DNA of 6,489 nucleotides from positions 1 through 6,489 of the forward strand of contig CALWYA010000087.1 in the NCBI GenBank assembly GCA_944385645.1, in the 5' to 3' direction. The stretch comes from an uncultured Oscillospiraceae bacterium (GTDB lineage Bacteria; Bacillota; Clostridia; Oscillospirales; Oscillospiraceae). The notes under the pieces are model-generated. The model was not told the DNA's origin. It was given only the letters and a program-made list of their open reading frames with translations, and made no database searches. A program made the translations under genes and the position numbers. Below, one piece after another: positions 1 through 6,052 of this stretch; positions within the stretch are counted from its first letter, which is position 1; every line of letters begins with the position of its first letter.

Positions 1-217
1 GCTGGCCGGCGGCGTTGGCGGCGGTGGAGTCAGCGCCGATCAGCTGGACGGGGTCCAGGCTGGAGTAGTCCGCGCCGGTGCTGGCGTCGGGGGTGGAGGT
101 GCTGGGGGTGCTGGCATCGGGAGTGCTGGTGCTGGGGGTGCTGGTGTCGCCGCCGCCGCAGGACACCAGGGCCATGCACATGGCCAGAGCAAGAACGAGA
201 GCAGAAATCTTCTTCAT
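1..217 (-). CDS. dctP: TRAP transporter solute-binding lipoprotein, DctP-like, N-terminal part (cut by window edge)
   Basis: Only the first 72 residues are visible; the gene runs off the left edge. The product begins with a lipoprotein signal peptide: basic MKK, a hydrophobic core at residues 6-18 and a lipobox LVSC with the lipidated Cys at residue 20, followed by GGG. Residues 26-45 are a Ser/Thr/Pro linker made of two exact STPSTSTPDA units, the usual type of tether between a membrane anchor and a binding domain in Gram-positive bacteria. The mature domain starts near residue 57 (VQLIGADST), which resembles the first strand of DctP-family binding proteins. The start ATG (217-215) has an AGGAGG site eight bases upstream. 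It is the last visible gene behind dctQ and dctM, so its role as extracellular receptor is inferred mostly from context. The ligand cannot be read from this fragment. Confidence 0.8.
   Translation of the reverse strand, partial: MKKISALVLALAMCMALVSCGGGDTSTPSTSTPDASTPSTSTPDASTGADYSSLDPVQLIGADSTAANAAGQ
83..142 (-). repeat. Two tandem 30-nt units encoding the lipoprotein linker
   Basis: Residues 26-35 and 36-45 of the DctP-like protein are the same ten residues, STPSTSTPDA. The DNA units differ at a few third positions (for example ACT versus ACC, GAT versus GAC), so the repeat is partly diverged. It forms a flexible, probably length-variable linker just after the lipobox. Confidence 0.8.
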
Positions 218-261
218 TTACAAGTCCTCCTTTTTTTCATGCTCTTGCGTTTATTTTGCCT

Positions 262-291
262 CCCCTGCGCCCCCGGAAGGGGACGCAGGGG
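262..291 (-). promoter_or_regulatory. Intercistronic hairpin between dctM and dctP
   Basis: Bases 262-269 pair with 284-291 (CCCCTGCG/CGCAGGGG). After one C-A mismatch, bases 271-274 pair with 279-282, leaving a four-base loop, so the stem has 12 pairs and one mismatch. It lies 28 nt past the dctM stop and 44 nt before the dctP start. On the leftward transcript it is followed by AGGCAAAATAAACGC, with no U-run, so it does not look like an efficient intrinsic terminator. A more likely role is blocking exonucleases or setting the ratio of binding protein to permease, as hairpins beside solute-binding genes often do. That role is inference; the structure itself is plain in the sequence. Confidence 0.65.
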
Positions 292-319
292 TGAGACAAC
301 TAAGTAGGTTGGAGCGCCG

Positions 320-1621
320 TTATGCGCCGAACATGTTCACCAGGACCATGCTGACGGGCTCCACATAGGTGATGAGGAACAGGGCCAGCACGAAGGCGAT
401 CATGAAGGGGACAGCCTTCTTGGCCACGGACATGGGAGGCTCCTCGGACAGGTTGCCGGCCACGAACAGATCCAGGCCGAAAGGAGGAGTCGCCAGGCCG
501 ATGGACAGGCAGCACACCAGGATAACGCCGAAGTGGACCTCGTTCACGCCCAGAGCCTGAACGGCGGGCAGCAGCACGGGGGAGAGGATCACGATGGCGG
601 GGCCAGTGTCCATGACCATGCCCAGCAGCAGGAAGATGATGACCAGGACGGTCAGCGCGGACCAGGCAGTGCTGAAGTTGGTGACGATGAAGTCCTCGAT
701 GATCTTGGTGGCGCGGGTCAGAGACAGCACGCGGCCGAAGGCGGTGGCGAAGGCCAGCACGAAGGCCAGGCCGCCGTAAGTCTTCACGGAGCTGGCCAGC
801 ATGGGGATCAGGTCCTTCACCTTGATGGACTTATACACGAACAGGGACACCAGGATGGCATAGAACACGGAGATGCAGGCCGCCTCGGTGGGGGTGAACA
901 TACCGGTGTAGATGCCGCCCAGGATGATGATGGGGCACAGCAGGGCGGGGAAGCTGTCGATGAACAGCCGGCCCAGACCCATGGACTTCAGCTCGCCCAT
1001 CTTGGCGTGGATCTTCGCCTTGTCCTCGCCCTTGCGCACGCAGTAGATGACAGCCCAGACCATCATGAACACGCCGATCAGGATGCCGGGCAGCACGCCG
1101 GCCAGGAACAGGTTGCCGGTGGACACGCCGGTGGCCAGGGAGTACAGCACGAAGGGGATGGAGGGCGGGATGACCACGCCCAGGCCGCCGGCTACGGCGA
1201 CCACGCCGGCGCTCCACTGCCGGTCATAGCCCAGAGCCACCATGAAGGGGATGGTCATGGAGCCCACGGCGGCGGTGGTGGCGGGACCGGAGCCGGAGAT
1301 GGCACCGTAGAACAGGCAGGTCACGATGACGGTACAGGGAATGCCGCCGGGGAAGTGACCCATGAAGTAGGCGAAGAAGTTGAACAGTCTCTTGGAGATG
1401 CCGCCCTCGGACATGATGACGCCGCCCAGGATGAACAGGGGCACCGCCAGGATGGGGGTGGAGTTGGCACCGGAGAAGGTGTTGTTGATCAGCTGTTGGA
1501 TGGAACCGCCGGAATCCGCGATCAGGATGGGGGACAGAGCGCCCACGATCATACTGGTCGCAATGGGAATCGATACGGCGATGCTAACCAGGAAAACGAT
1601 AAATACCAGCAGTGCTGCCAT
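320..1621 (-). CDS. dctM: TRAP transporter large permease subunit, DctM family
   Basis: This 433-residue, very hydrophobic protein is the ion-coupled permease of a tripartite ATP-independent periplasmic (TRAP) transporter, which moves organic acids using a sodium or proton gradient. The length is typical of DctM. Family landmarks run in order: an early GGVIMSEGGIS stretch (66-76), the Gly-rich AISGSGPATTAAVGSM segment (107-122), PPSIPFVLYS (152-161), GGIYTGMFTPTEAA (235-248), MVMDTGPAIVILSPVL (335-350) and GLATPPFGLDLFV (375-387). Many membrane spans are evident across the whole length. The start ATG shares its A with the TAA stop of dctQ (TAATG), and an AAAGGAGG site lies just upstream, so translation is probably coupled to dctQ. 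Family assignment is secure; substrate is not, and the aroE-like gene in the same operon is the only hint. Confidence 0.95.
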   Translation of the reverse strand: MAALLVFIVFLVSIAVSIPIATSMIVGALSPILIADSGGSIQQLINNTFSGANSTPILAVPLFILGGVIMSEGGISKRLFNFFAYFMGHFPGGIPCTVIVTCLFYGAISGSGPATTAAVGSMTIPFMVALGYDRQWSAGVVAVAGGLGVVIPPSIPFVLYSLATGVSTGNLFLAGVLPGILIGVFMMVWAVIYCVRKGEDKAKIHAKMGELKSMGLGRLFIDSFPALLCPIIILGGIYTGMFTPTEAACISVFYAILVSLFVYKSIKVKDLIPMLASSVKTYGGLAFVLAFATAFGRVLSLTRATKIIEDFIVTNFSTAWSALTVLVIIFLLLGMVMDTGPAIVILSPVLLPAVQALGVNEVHFGVILVCCLSIGLATPPFGLDLFVAGNLSEEPPMSVAKKAVPFMIAFVLALFLITYVEPVSMVLVNMFGA

Positions 1622-2184
1622 TACTCGTTCCCTCCTTTCTCGCCCTTGGCCATGGCGGCCTCGTCAGCGGCGTCCTGAATGGTCTGCTCGATGGTGGTGA
1701 GCTCACGCTCGTTGAAGTGCATGATGTGGATGACGGCCATCTGGACGGCGCGGAAGCAGCCCAGCCAATAGCCGATCAGCATCACGGAGTAGACGATCCA
1801 CATGGGCCACACCATGGCGGTGGAGGTCTCGCCGCTGGCCAGCACGTTGCCGACCACGTCGATGCAGAAGTAGCCCAGGATGGCCATACAGGCGGCGTTC
1901 ACAAGATCGACCAGGATGTTGACGATCTTGTGCAGGCCCTGGGGCAGCAGGTCCATCAGGATGCTCACCCGGAGCATGCTACCCTTCCGGATGGTGTAGG
2001 GCAGGGACAGGAAGACGGTCCAGATCCACATATAGCGGGCGAACTCGTCGGACCAGGTCAGGGGGGTCAGGCCGGGCATCTTCTTGAACACGACCTGAAG
2101 CAGGCTGACCACGGAGATGAGGACCAGAAGAATCACCAGAAGCACTTCTTCAAAGTGATCATCCAGCCATTTCAAAGCTTTCAT
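1621..2184 (-). CDS. dctQ: TRAP transporter small permease subunit, DctQ family
   Basis: This 187-residue membrane protein is the small subunit that pairs with DctM in TRAP transporters. Four membrane spans can be placed at about residues 13-34, 49-67, 86-110 and 125-150. The family signature is WSDEFARYMWIW (44-55), where an acidic residue and Arg sit at the edge of the second span, followed by the RKGSMLRV segment (66-73) comparable to the RxGxHxxV motif of relatives. The last 30 residues are a charged, Glu/Ala-rich cytoplasmic tail. The start has an AGGAGG site six bases upstream, inside the 21-nt gap after aroE. Its stop overlaps the dctM start by one base. Confidence 0.92.
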   Translation of the reverse strand: MKALKWLDDHFEEVLLVILLVLISVVSLLQVVFKKMPGLTPLTWSDEFARYMWIWTVFLSLPYTIRKGSMLRVSILMDLLPQGLHKIVNILVDLVNAACMAILGYFCIDVVGNVLASGETSTAMVWPMWIVYSVMLIGYWLGCFRAVQMAVIHIMHFNERELTTIEQTIQDAADEAAMAKGEKGGNE

Positions 2185-2205
2185 GTTATTCCTCCTCTTC
2201 TCTGA

Positions 2206-3072
2206 TTATGCGTGTTTTTGTTCTTCCAGGATGTCCATCAACTCCTTACGCATGGCCTCCACGGGGCCTTTTTTCCCAGTCCAGAGCTCCACCTGGGCCA
2301 CGCCCTGATACAGGCTCATGCCCAGGCCGTTGAGGATCTTACAGCCCTTCTCTTCGGCGTCCAGCAGGAACTGGGTCTTGTCGGGGTTATAGCAGGCGTC
2401 GAAGTAGAACTGGCTGGACTGAATGTACTCTTTGGGCAGGGGGCTCTGTCCGATGCTCTTGCCCATGCCCACGCCGCTGGCGTTGATGACCACGTTGCAG
2501 GCCGCCAGCTTGGAGAACTCGCCGTGGGGGACGAACTCGGCCACGGGGGCGAAGTTCTTGTTGATGTCGTCCACCAGTTCCTTGGCGCAGTCCTCATACA
2601 GGTCGGTGATGTAGATCTTGCGGGCGCCGTTGTAGGCCAGCACGGAGCAGATGGCCCGGCCGGCGCCGCCGCCGCCGAAGCAGAAGAAGACGGACTGATC
2701 CACCTTCACGCCGCCCTCCTCGGTGATGGAGGTGTAGAACCCGATGCCGTCGGTGTTATAGCCGACCAGCTTGCCCTCGGGGGTCTTGACCACGGTGTTG
2801 CTGGCGCCCATCTTCTCGCACAGGGGGTCCAGCTCGTCCAGGTACTGCAGCACCTTCACCTTGTTGGGTTTGGTCACGGCGAAGCCGGCGAAGTTCATGT
2901 ACCGGATGCCGTTGACGATGTCGGCCAGATGCTCGTTATCGGCCTCGGTGTAGAAGTAGATCATGTTCAGACCGGCGGCCTCGTACCCGGCGTTCTGCAT
3001 CCGGGCGGCGAAGGACTGCCCCAGAGGGGTGCCGATCAGGGTGATCATTTTGGTGTTGATGTCAACCTTCAT
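2206..3072 (-). CDS. aroE: Shikimate/quinate dehydrogenase family oxidoreductase (AroE-like), probably NAD-linked and catabolic
   Basis: The 288-residue protein has the full AroE fold. The substrate domain shows AVTKPNK with catalytic-type Lys71, GASNT with Asn92, and NTDG with catalytic-type Asp108. The dinucleotide site is GGGGAGRA (133-140), followed by NASGVGMG (197-204), DACYNP (225-230) and the C-terminal NGLGMSLYQG with Gln256. Two points depart from biosynthetic AroE. The first loop reads GTPLGQSFAA instead of GxPxxHSxSP, keeping Ser20 but replacing the second shikimate-binding Ser with Ala22, and the Asn of NVT is Ala65. Strand beta-2 of the Rossmann domain ends in ITDLYED, with Asp157 where NADP enzymes carry NRT; NAD-preferring quinate/shikimate dehydrogenases such as that of Corynebacterium have Asp here. 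It is the first gene of the TRAP operon, so oxidation of an imported quinate- or shikimate-like compound is the favoured role. The start ATG has a GAGG site eight bases upstream. Confidence 0.88.
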   Translation of the reverse strand: MKVDINTKMITLIGTPLGQSFAARMQNAGYEAAGLNMIYFYTEADNEHLADIVNGIRYMNFAGFAVTKPNKVKVLQYLDELDPLCEKMGASNTVVKTPEGKLVGYNTDGIGFYTSITEEGGVKVDQSVFFCFGGGGAGRAICSVLAYNGARKIYITDLYEDCAKELVDDINKNFAPVAEFVPHGEFSKLAACNVVINASGVGMGKSIGQSPLPKEYIQSSQFYFDACYNPDKTQFLLDAEEKGCKILNGLGMSLYQGVAQVELWTGKKGPVEAMRKELMDILEEQKHA

Positions 3073-3183
3073 AATTCAGACCTCATTTCTCCATTCCAAG
3101 TTTTTGGGAAAACTGCCGGGGCATTTTACTGGACCCGTGGGGACCGGTAGGACTTCGGGCGGGTTTCGGAGAAAAAAGATCCA

Positions 3184-3231
3184 GAGCGGTACTTTTCTGA
3201 GCTATCCTATTATAACTCATTAGGTACGCTC
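3184..3231. promoter_or_regulatory. Nested dyad symmetry covering the aroE promoter (candidate operator)
   Basis: An inner inverted repeat, TGAGCTAT (3198-3205) and ATAACTCA (3212-3219), matches at seven of eight positions with a six-base spacer, and its right arm overlaps the -10 box. An outer pair, GAGCGGTAC (3184-3192) and GTACGCTC (3224-3231), matches apart from one extra G. Both pairs are centred at about 3208, on the -10 box. Because the arms straddle the transcription start and spacer, a DNA-binding repressor site is more likely than an RNA hairpin. The binding protein is unknown. Confidence 0.5.
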
Positions 3232-3238
3232 CGGTCAA
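3209..3238 (-). promoter_or_regulatory. Promoter of the aroE-TRAP operon
   Basis: On the minus strand, TTGACC (3238-3233) and a perfect TATAAT (3214-3209) are separated by 18 bases, a near-consensus housekeeping sigma promoter. Transcription would start near 3202, giving a leader of about 130 nt before the aroE ATG. Confidence 0.75.
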
Positions 3239-3605
3239 GTCTCCCCGGCGTCCGGCCCTGGTCTTCGCCTCCCGTGGCCCGGGGGCGACACCTCCTTTGT
3301 CAACATTATGACGAATATCCTCCGGATACTGCCCACATTTTATATTGCTTTTACCCGATAGTCTATTGCAAAAGATGCATGGAACAATCGAGATATTAGA
3401 TGAATTTTCAGGGAGGCCGGAAATTCGTCATCCTCTCCAAAAACGCAAAAGACTATTTATGCAATTCGACCAGACAAAACCGGGTCCGCATAAAAATCAA
3501 ACGATTCTTCGTTCAGAAAACATAAAGACCATCGATTTTTCACATAGATTTCACCATAACTTGTATTGGAACCTCCCGCGGGGATTCCGGTATGATGGAG
3601 GGGCT

Positions 3606-3629
3606 CCGAAAGCCGGTCCGGCTCTTCGG
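3606..3629. promoter_or_regulatory. Inverted repeat upstream of the moxR promoter
   Basis: CCGAA-AGCCGG (3606-3616) and CCGGCT-c-TTCGG (3618-3629) are complementary around a single central T, with one unpaired C. It ends 19 bases before the -35 box of the rightward promoter. It may be an operator, or a hairpin in a transcript begun further upstream; no U-run follows, so termination is unlikely. Confidence 0.4.
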
Positions 3630-3648
3630 CACAGGGACGGCGGACCCA

Positions 3649-3677
3649 TTGAATTCGGCGGGGAGATACGATATAAT
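3649..3677 (+). promoter_or_regulatory. Promoter of the moxR-VWA pair
   Basis: TTGAAT (3649-3654) and a perfect TATAAT (3672-3677) are separated by 17 bases. Transcription would begin near 3684, leaving a leader of about 98 nt before the moxR ATG. Confidence 0.7.
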
Positions 3678-3769
3678 AGCGTGGAAATCGCCCTGCCTCC
3701 CCCTTTCCCGGCGCGGAGGGGCGGGCCGGAGCATTGATACGGGTTCGATACGATAAAAAACAGGGAAAT

Positions 3770-3774
3770 GAGGA
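3770..3774 (+). promoter_or_regulatory. Ribosome binding site deciding the moxR start
   Basis: GAGGA lies seven bases before the ATG at 3782. The reading frame is open further upstream to a TTG at 3734, but that TTG has no comparable site, and the extra residues do not look like the family N-terminus. Confidence 0.65.
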
Positions 3775-3781
3775 CACGACC

Positions 3782-4591
3782 ATGGAAGAATTTCGCGGAA
3801 GTCAGAACTATGTGGCGTCGGAGGAGCTGCTGCGGGCGGCCAACATCGCCATGGTGCTGCAAAAGCCCCTGCTGATCAAGGGCGAGCCGGGCACCGGCAA
3901 GACCATGCTGGCCGAGGCTATCGCCCAGGCCCTGAACAAGAAGCTCATCATCTGGAACATCAAGTCCACCACCAAGGCCCAGGACGGCCTGTACGTCTAC
4001 GACGTGGTCCAGCGCCTCTATGACAGCCAGTTCGGCGGCGAGGGGGTGGACGACATCGCCAAGTACGTCCGCCTGGGCAAGCTGGGCGAGGCCTTCACCG
4101 CCGACGAGCAGGTGATTCTGCTGATCGACGAGATCGACAAGGCCGACCTGGAGTTCCCCAATGACCTGCTGTGGGAGCTGGACCGGATGGAGTTCCACAT
4201 CCCCGAGACCGGCGAGACCGTCACCGCCAAGCACCGCCCGGTGGTCATCATCACCTCCAACGCCGAGAAGGAGCTGCCCGACGCCTTCCTGCGCCGGTGC
4301 GTCTTCCACTATATCGAGTTCCCCGACAAGGAGCTCATGGCCGAGATCGTCCGGGTCCACTTCCCCGACCTGGACCAGAAGCTGCTGGACCAGGTGCTGG
4401 AGGCCTTCTACCGCATCCGCCAGCTGCCCCAGATCAAGAAGAAGCCCTCCACCAGCGAGATCATCGACTGGATCCAGGCCCTCCAGCACGGGGGCGTGGC
4501 GGTGGACCGCATTGTGAAGGAGGTCCCCTATCTGGGGGTGCTGCTGAAGAAGAACGAGGACATCGACGCCCTGCGGGCCAGCTGGAAGTGA
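3782..4591 (+). CDS. MoxR-family AAA+ ATPase (CoxD-like subgroup)
   Basis: This 269-residue protein is a compact AAA+ ATPase. The Walker A motif is GEPGTGKT (34-41), Walker B is VILLIDEID (111-119) with Asp116 and Glu117, sensor 1 is the Asn of ITSN (160), and the likely arginine finger lies in FLRRC (169-173). MoxR proteins act as chaperone-like ATPases that insert metals into, or remodel, partner complexes together with a VWA-domain protein; CoxD/CoxE in carbon monoxide dehydrogenase maturation is the named precedent. The C-terminal lid reads KPSTSEIIDW (221-230), lacking the SPR sensor-2 arginine of classic MoxR/RavA proteins, and the usual C-terminal extension is absent, which fits the shorter CoxD-like group. 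The VWA partner starts four bases downstream. No enzyme operon flanks the pair, so the client is unknown. Family assignment is secure; the biological target is not. Confidence 0.92.
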   Translation: MEEFRGSQNYVASEELLRAANIAMVLQKPLLIKGEPGTGKTMLAEAIAQALNKKLIIWNIKSTTKAQDGLYVYDVVQRLYDSQFGGEGVDDIAKYVRLGKLGEAFTADEQVILLIDEIDKADLEFPNDLLWELDRMEFHIPETGETVTAKHRPVVIITSNAEKELPDAFLRRCVFHYIEFPDKELMAEIVRVHFPDLDQKLLDQVLEAFYRIRQLPQIKKKPSTSEIIDWIQALQHGGVAVDRIVKEVPYLGVLLKKNEDIDALRASWK

Positions 4592-4595
4592 GCCC

Positions 4596-5783
4596 ATGTT
4601 CGAGGATTTTTTATACCTGCTGCGCCGGAACGGCCTGAAGGTATCCCTCACCGAGTGGATGGCCCTGATGGAGGCCCTGGACCAGGGGCTCCACGAGGCC
4701 AGCTTCACCGGCTTTTACCACCTGTGCCGGTGTCTGCTGGTGAAGAGCGAGGCCGACTTCGACGCCTTTGACCGGACCTTTCTGGACTATTTTCAGGGCG
4801 TCCCCTTTCAGCAGGAGGTGTCCGACGAGATGCTCCGCTGGCTGGACCGCCCCAACGCCCCCCTGGGGGAGTACGACGAGCAGCAGGCCGAGCTGAACGA
4901 GACCCTGTCCGCCCTGGAGATCGAGACCATGTTCCGGGAGCGGCGGCACGAACAGCGGGAACAGCACAACTGCGGCAATTACTGGGTGGGCACCCACGGC
5001 ATGTCCGTCTTCGGCAACATGGGCATGTCTCCTGCGGGCATCCGGGTGGGGGGCGAGTCCCGCTCCCGCCGGGCCTTCCGGGTGGCCGGCGAGCGGCGCT
5101 ACCGGGACTTCCGCCAGGACAACGTGCTGGACACCCGGCAGCTCCAGGTGGCGTTCCGCCGTCTGCGGCAGTTCTCCGGCCTGGTGGACCTGCCCGAGAC
5201 CGAGTTCGACGTGGACAATACCATCCGGGACACCGCCGAGAACGCCGGCGTCCTGAAGGTGCGCTACAAGAAGCCCCGGCAGAACACGGTGAAGGTGCTG
5301 CTCCTCATGGACTCGGGCGGGTCCATGGAGTACTACGGCTCCCTGTGCTCCACCCTGTTCCACGCGGTGAGCAAGACAGGCCACTTCAAGGACCTGAAGA
5401 TCTACTACTTCCACAACTGCCCCTACACCCGGCTGTACAAGGACCCCACCCTGGACCCCAATCACGCCCTGCCGGTGAGCTGGGTGCTGTCCAACATTGC
5501 CCCGGAGTACAAGGTGATCTTCGTGGGGGACGCCCAGATGCACCCCTATGAGCTGTTCGACCCCTTCCCAGTGGTGAAGGAGGGGGAGCCGGAGAGCGGC
5601 CTGGACTGCCTGCGCCGGTTCAAGGACCGGTACCGCCACATCGTCTGGCTCAACCCCGGCGACCGCCCCACCTGGGGGGAGGAGTGGACCGAGACCTACG
5701 ACACCATCGACCGCCTGTTCCCCATGTTCCCCCTCACTGTGGGAGGGCTGGAGGAGGGCATGAAGAAACTGCTGGCCCGTTGA
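4596..5783 (+). CDS. VWA domain protein, CoxE-like, partner of the MoxR ATPase
   Basis: This 395-residue soluble protein has a helical N-terminal part (LLRRNGLKVSLTEWMALMEAL, about residues 8-28), a long linker, a Gly-rich segment around 131-155 (GTHGMSVFGNMG, then GIRVGGE) and an Arg-rich stretch to about residue 175. The C-terminal VWA domain begins at about 230. Its metal-ion-dependent adhesion site is LLLMDSGGSM, with Asp239, Gly241 and Ser243: Gly replaces the first Ser of the standard DxSxS motif. A second conserved motif, VIFVGDAQM, supplies Asp312. There is no signal peptide, so it acts in the cytoplasm. It starts four bases after moxR behind GGAAG, and the two are surely co-transcribed; a strong hairpin 16 nt after its stop closes the unit. 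The likely role is an adaptor linking the ATPase to its substrate. Confidence 0.88.
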   Translation: MFEDFLYLLRRNGLKVSLTEWMALMEALDQGLHEASFTGFYHLCRCLLVKSEADFDAFDRTFLDYFQGVPFQQEVSDEMLRWLDRPNAPLGEYDEQQAELNETLSALEIETMFRERRHEQREQHNCGNYWVGTHGMSVFGNMGMSPAGIRVGGESRSRRAFRVAGERRYRDFRQDNVLDTRQLQVAFRRLRQFSGLVDLPETEFDVDNTIRDTAENAGVLKVRYKKPRQNTVKVLLLMDSGGSMEYYGSLCSTLFHAVSKTGHFKDLKIYYFHNCPYTRLYKDPTLDPNHALPVSWVLSNIAPEYKVIFVGDAQMHPYELFDPFPVVKEGEPESGLDCLRRFKDRYRHIVWLNPGDRPTWGEEWTETYDTIDRLFPMFPLTVGGLEEGMKKLLAR

Positions 5784-5799
5784 ACAGAAAAAGATGACA

Positions 5800-5828
5800 G
5801 GCGGCGCCCCGCATCGCGGGGCGCCGCC
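5800..5828 (+). terminator. Terminator hairpin after the moxR-VWA unit
   Basis: A perfect 13-bp GC-rich stem (GGCGGCGCCCCGC paired with its complement at 5816-5828) closes a three-base loop. On the plus strand only TTATT follows, a weak U-run. On the minus strand it is followed by TGTCATCTTTTTC, so it could act in both directions. It lies 16 nt after the VWA stop codon. Confidence 0.7.
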
Positions 5829-5839
5829 TTATTAGACGC

Positions 5840-5869
5840 GCGGGGCCCGGACAGCCTTCCCTGTCCGGG
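5840..5869. repeat. 30-nt palindromic direct repeat, copy 1
   Basis: This copy is identical to bases 6053-6082. It contains CCCGGACAG and CTGTCCGGG around a CCTTCC loop. Outside the copy, TTAGAC (5832-5837) and GTCTAA (5870-5875) add a further six complementary pairs, separated from the inner stem by eight unpaired bases on the left side only. Confidence 0.85.
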
Positions 5870-5885
5870 GTCTAAAAATGCCGTT

Positions 5886-5914
5886 ACTTTCCCATCGCAG
5901 TGCGATGGGAAAGT
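5886..5914. repeat. Perfect 14-bp inverted repeat
   Basis: ACTTTCCCATCGCA (5886-5899) is followed by one central G and the exact complement TGCGATGGGAAAGT (5901-5914). As RNA it would form a hairpin with a few central bases opened as the loop; as DNA it is a near-perfect palindrome. Confidence 0.85.
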
Positions 5915-5960
5915 CCCCGCTGCGCGGGCCGCGCGCCGCGCCAGGCGCGGCTCTGCGGGG
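5915..5960. repeat. GC-rich two-part hairpin
   Basis: CCCCGC (5915-5920) pairs with GCGGGG (5955-5960). Inside it, GCCGCGC (5935-5941) pairs with GCGCGGC (5945-5951) around a CAG loop. It abuts the preceding inverted repeat with no gap. Confidence 0.65.
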
Positions 5961-6052
5961 CATTCGATTCCATTCGAGGCGGGCTTCGCCCCCTCGAGCT
6001 CCCCCTGTTGGAGCAAAACGGGATGCCTCAGACGGACGGGATATGCAAAAGG

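Larger units (their letters stand above)
3073..3781. other. Divergent intergenic control region (709 bp)
   Basis: No convincing gene lies here: open frames on either strand lack a good ribosome site and show no recognisable family. It separates the leftward aroE operon from the rightward moxR pair and carries promoters for both. Bases 3361-3570 are clearly AT-rich (79 G or C in 210, about 38%) compared with the GC-rich genes around it. The leftward leader from the predicted start near 3202 to the aroE start is about 130 nt; I could not assign it to a known riboswitch or T-box. No regulator gene is adjacent, so any transcription factor acting here is encoded elsewhere. Confidence 0.7.

Noticed and set aside
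214..240. Eight-codon mini reading frame (MKKRRTCK) whose stop overlaps the dctP start as ATGA
   Set aside because: It is made almost entirely of the purine-rich ribosome site of dctP and has no clear ribosome site of its own; probably chance.
533..1678. Long open frame on the plus strand opposite dctM (381 residues)
   Set aside because: It is rich in His, Gly, Gln and Asp, the usual composition of a frame antisense to GC-rich coding DNA. The opposite strand encodes an unmistakable DctM. Similar long antisense frames at 2212-3150, 3551-4708 and 4611-5639 were rejected for the same reason.
3073..3202. Riboswitch or T-box in the aroE leader
   Set aside because: Weak repeats such as GGACC/GGTCC exist, but no T-box motif, known aptamer core or terminator with U-run could be found.
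3345..3737. Open frame of 130 codons in the divergent spacer, plus strand
   Set aside because: It has a TTG start with no ribosome site, no recognisable family, mixed composition, and the moxR promoter lies inside it.
3734..3781. Sixteen-codon N-terminal extension of the MoxR protein from a TTG
   Set aside because: The ATG at 3782 has a well-placed GAGGA, and the protein from that point begins as the family does.
3457..3783. Open frame of 108 codons in the divergent spacer, minus strand
   Set aside because: It overlaps the moxR promoter and leader on the opposite strand and shows no hydrophobic, motif or family signal.
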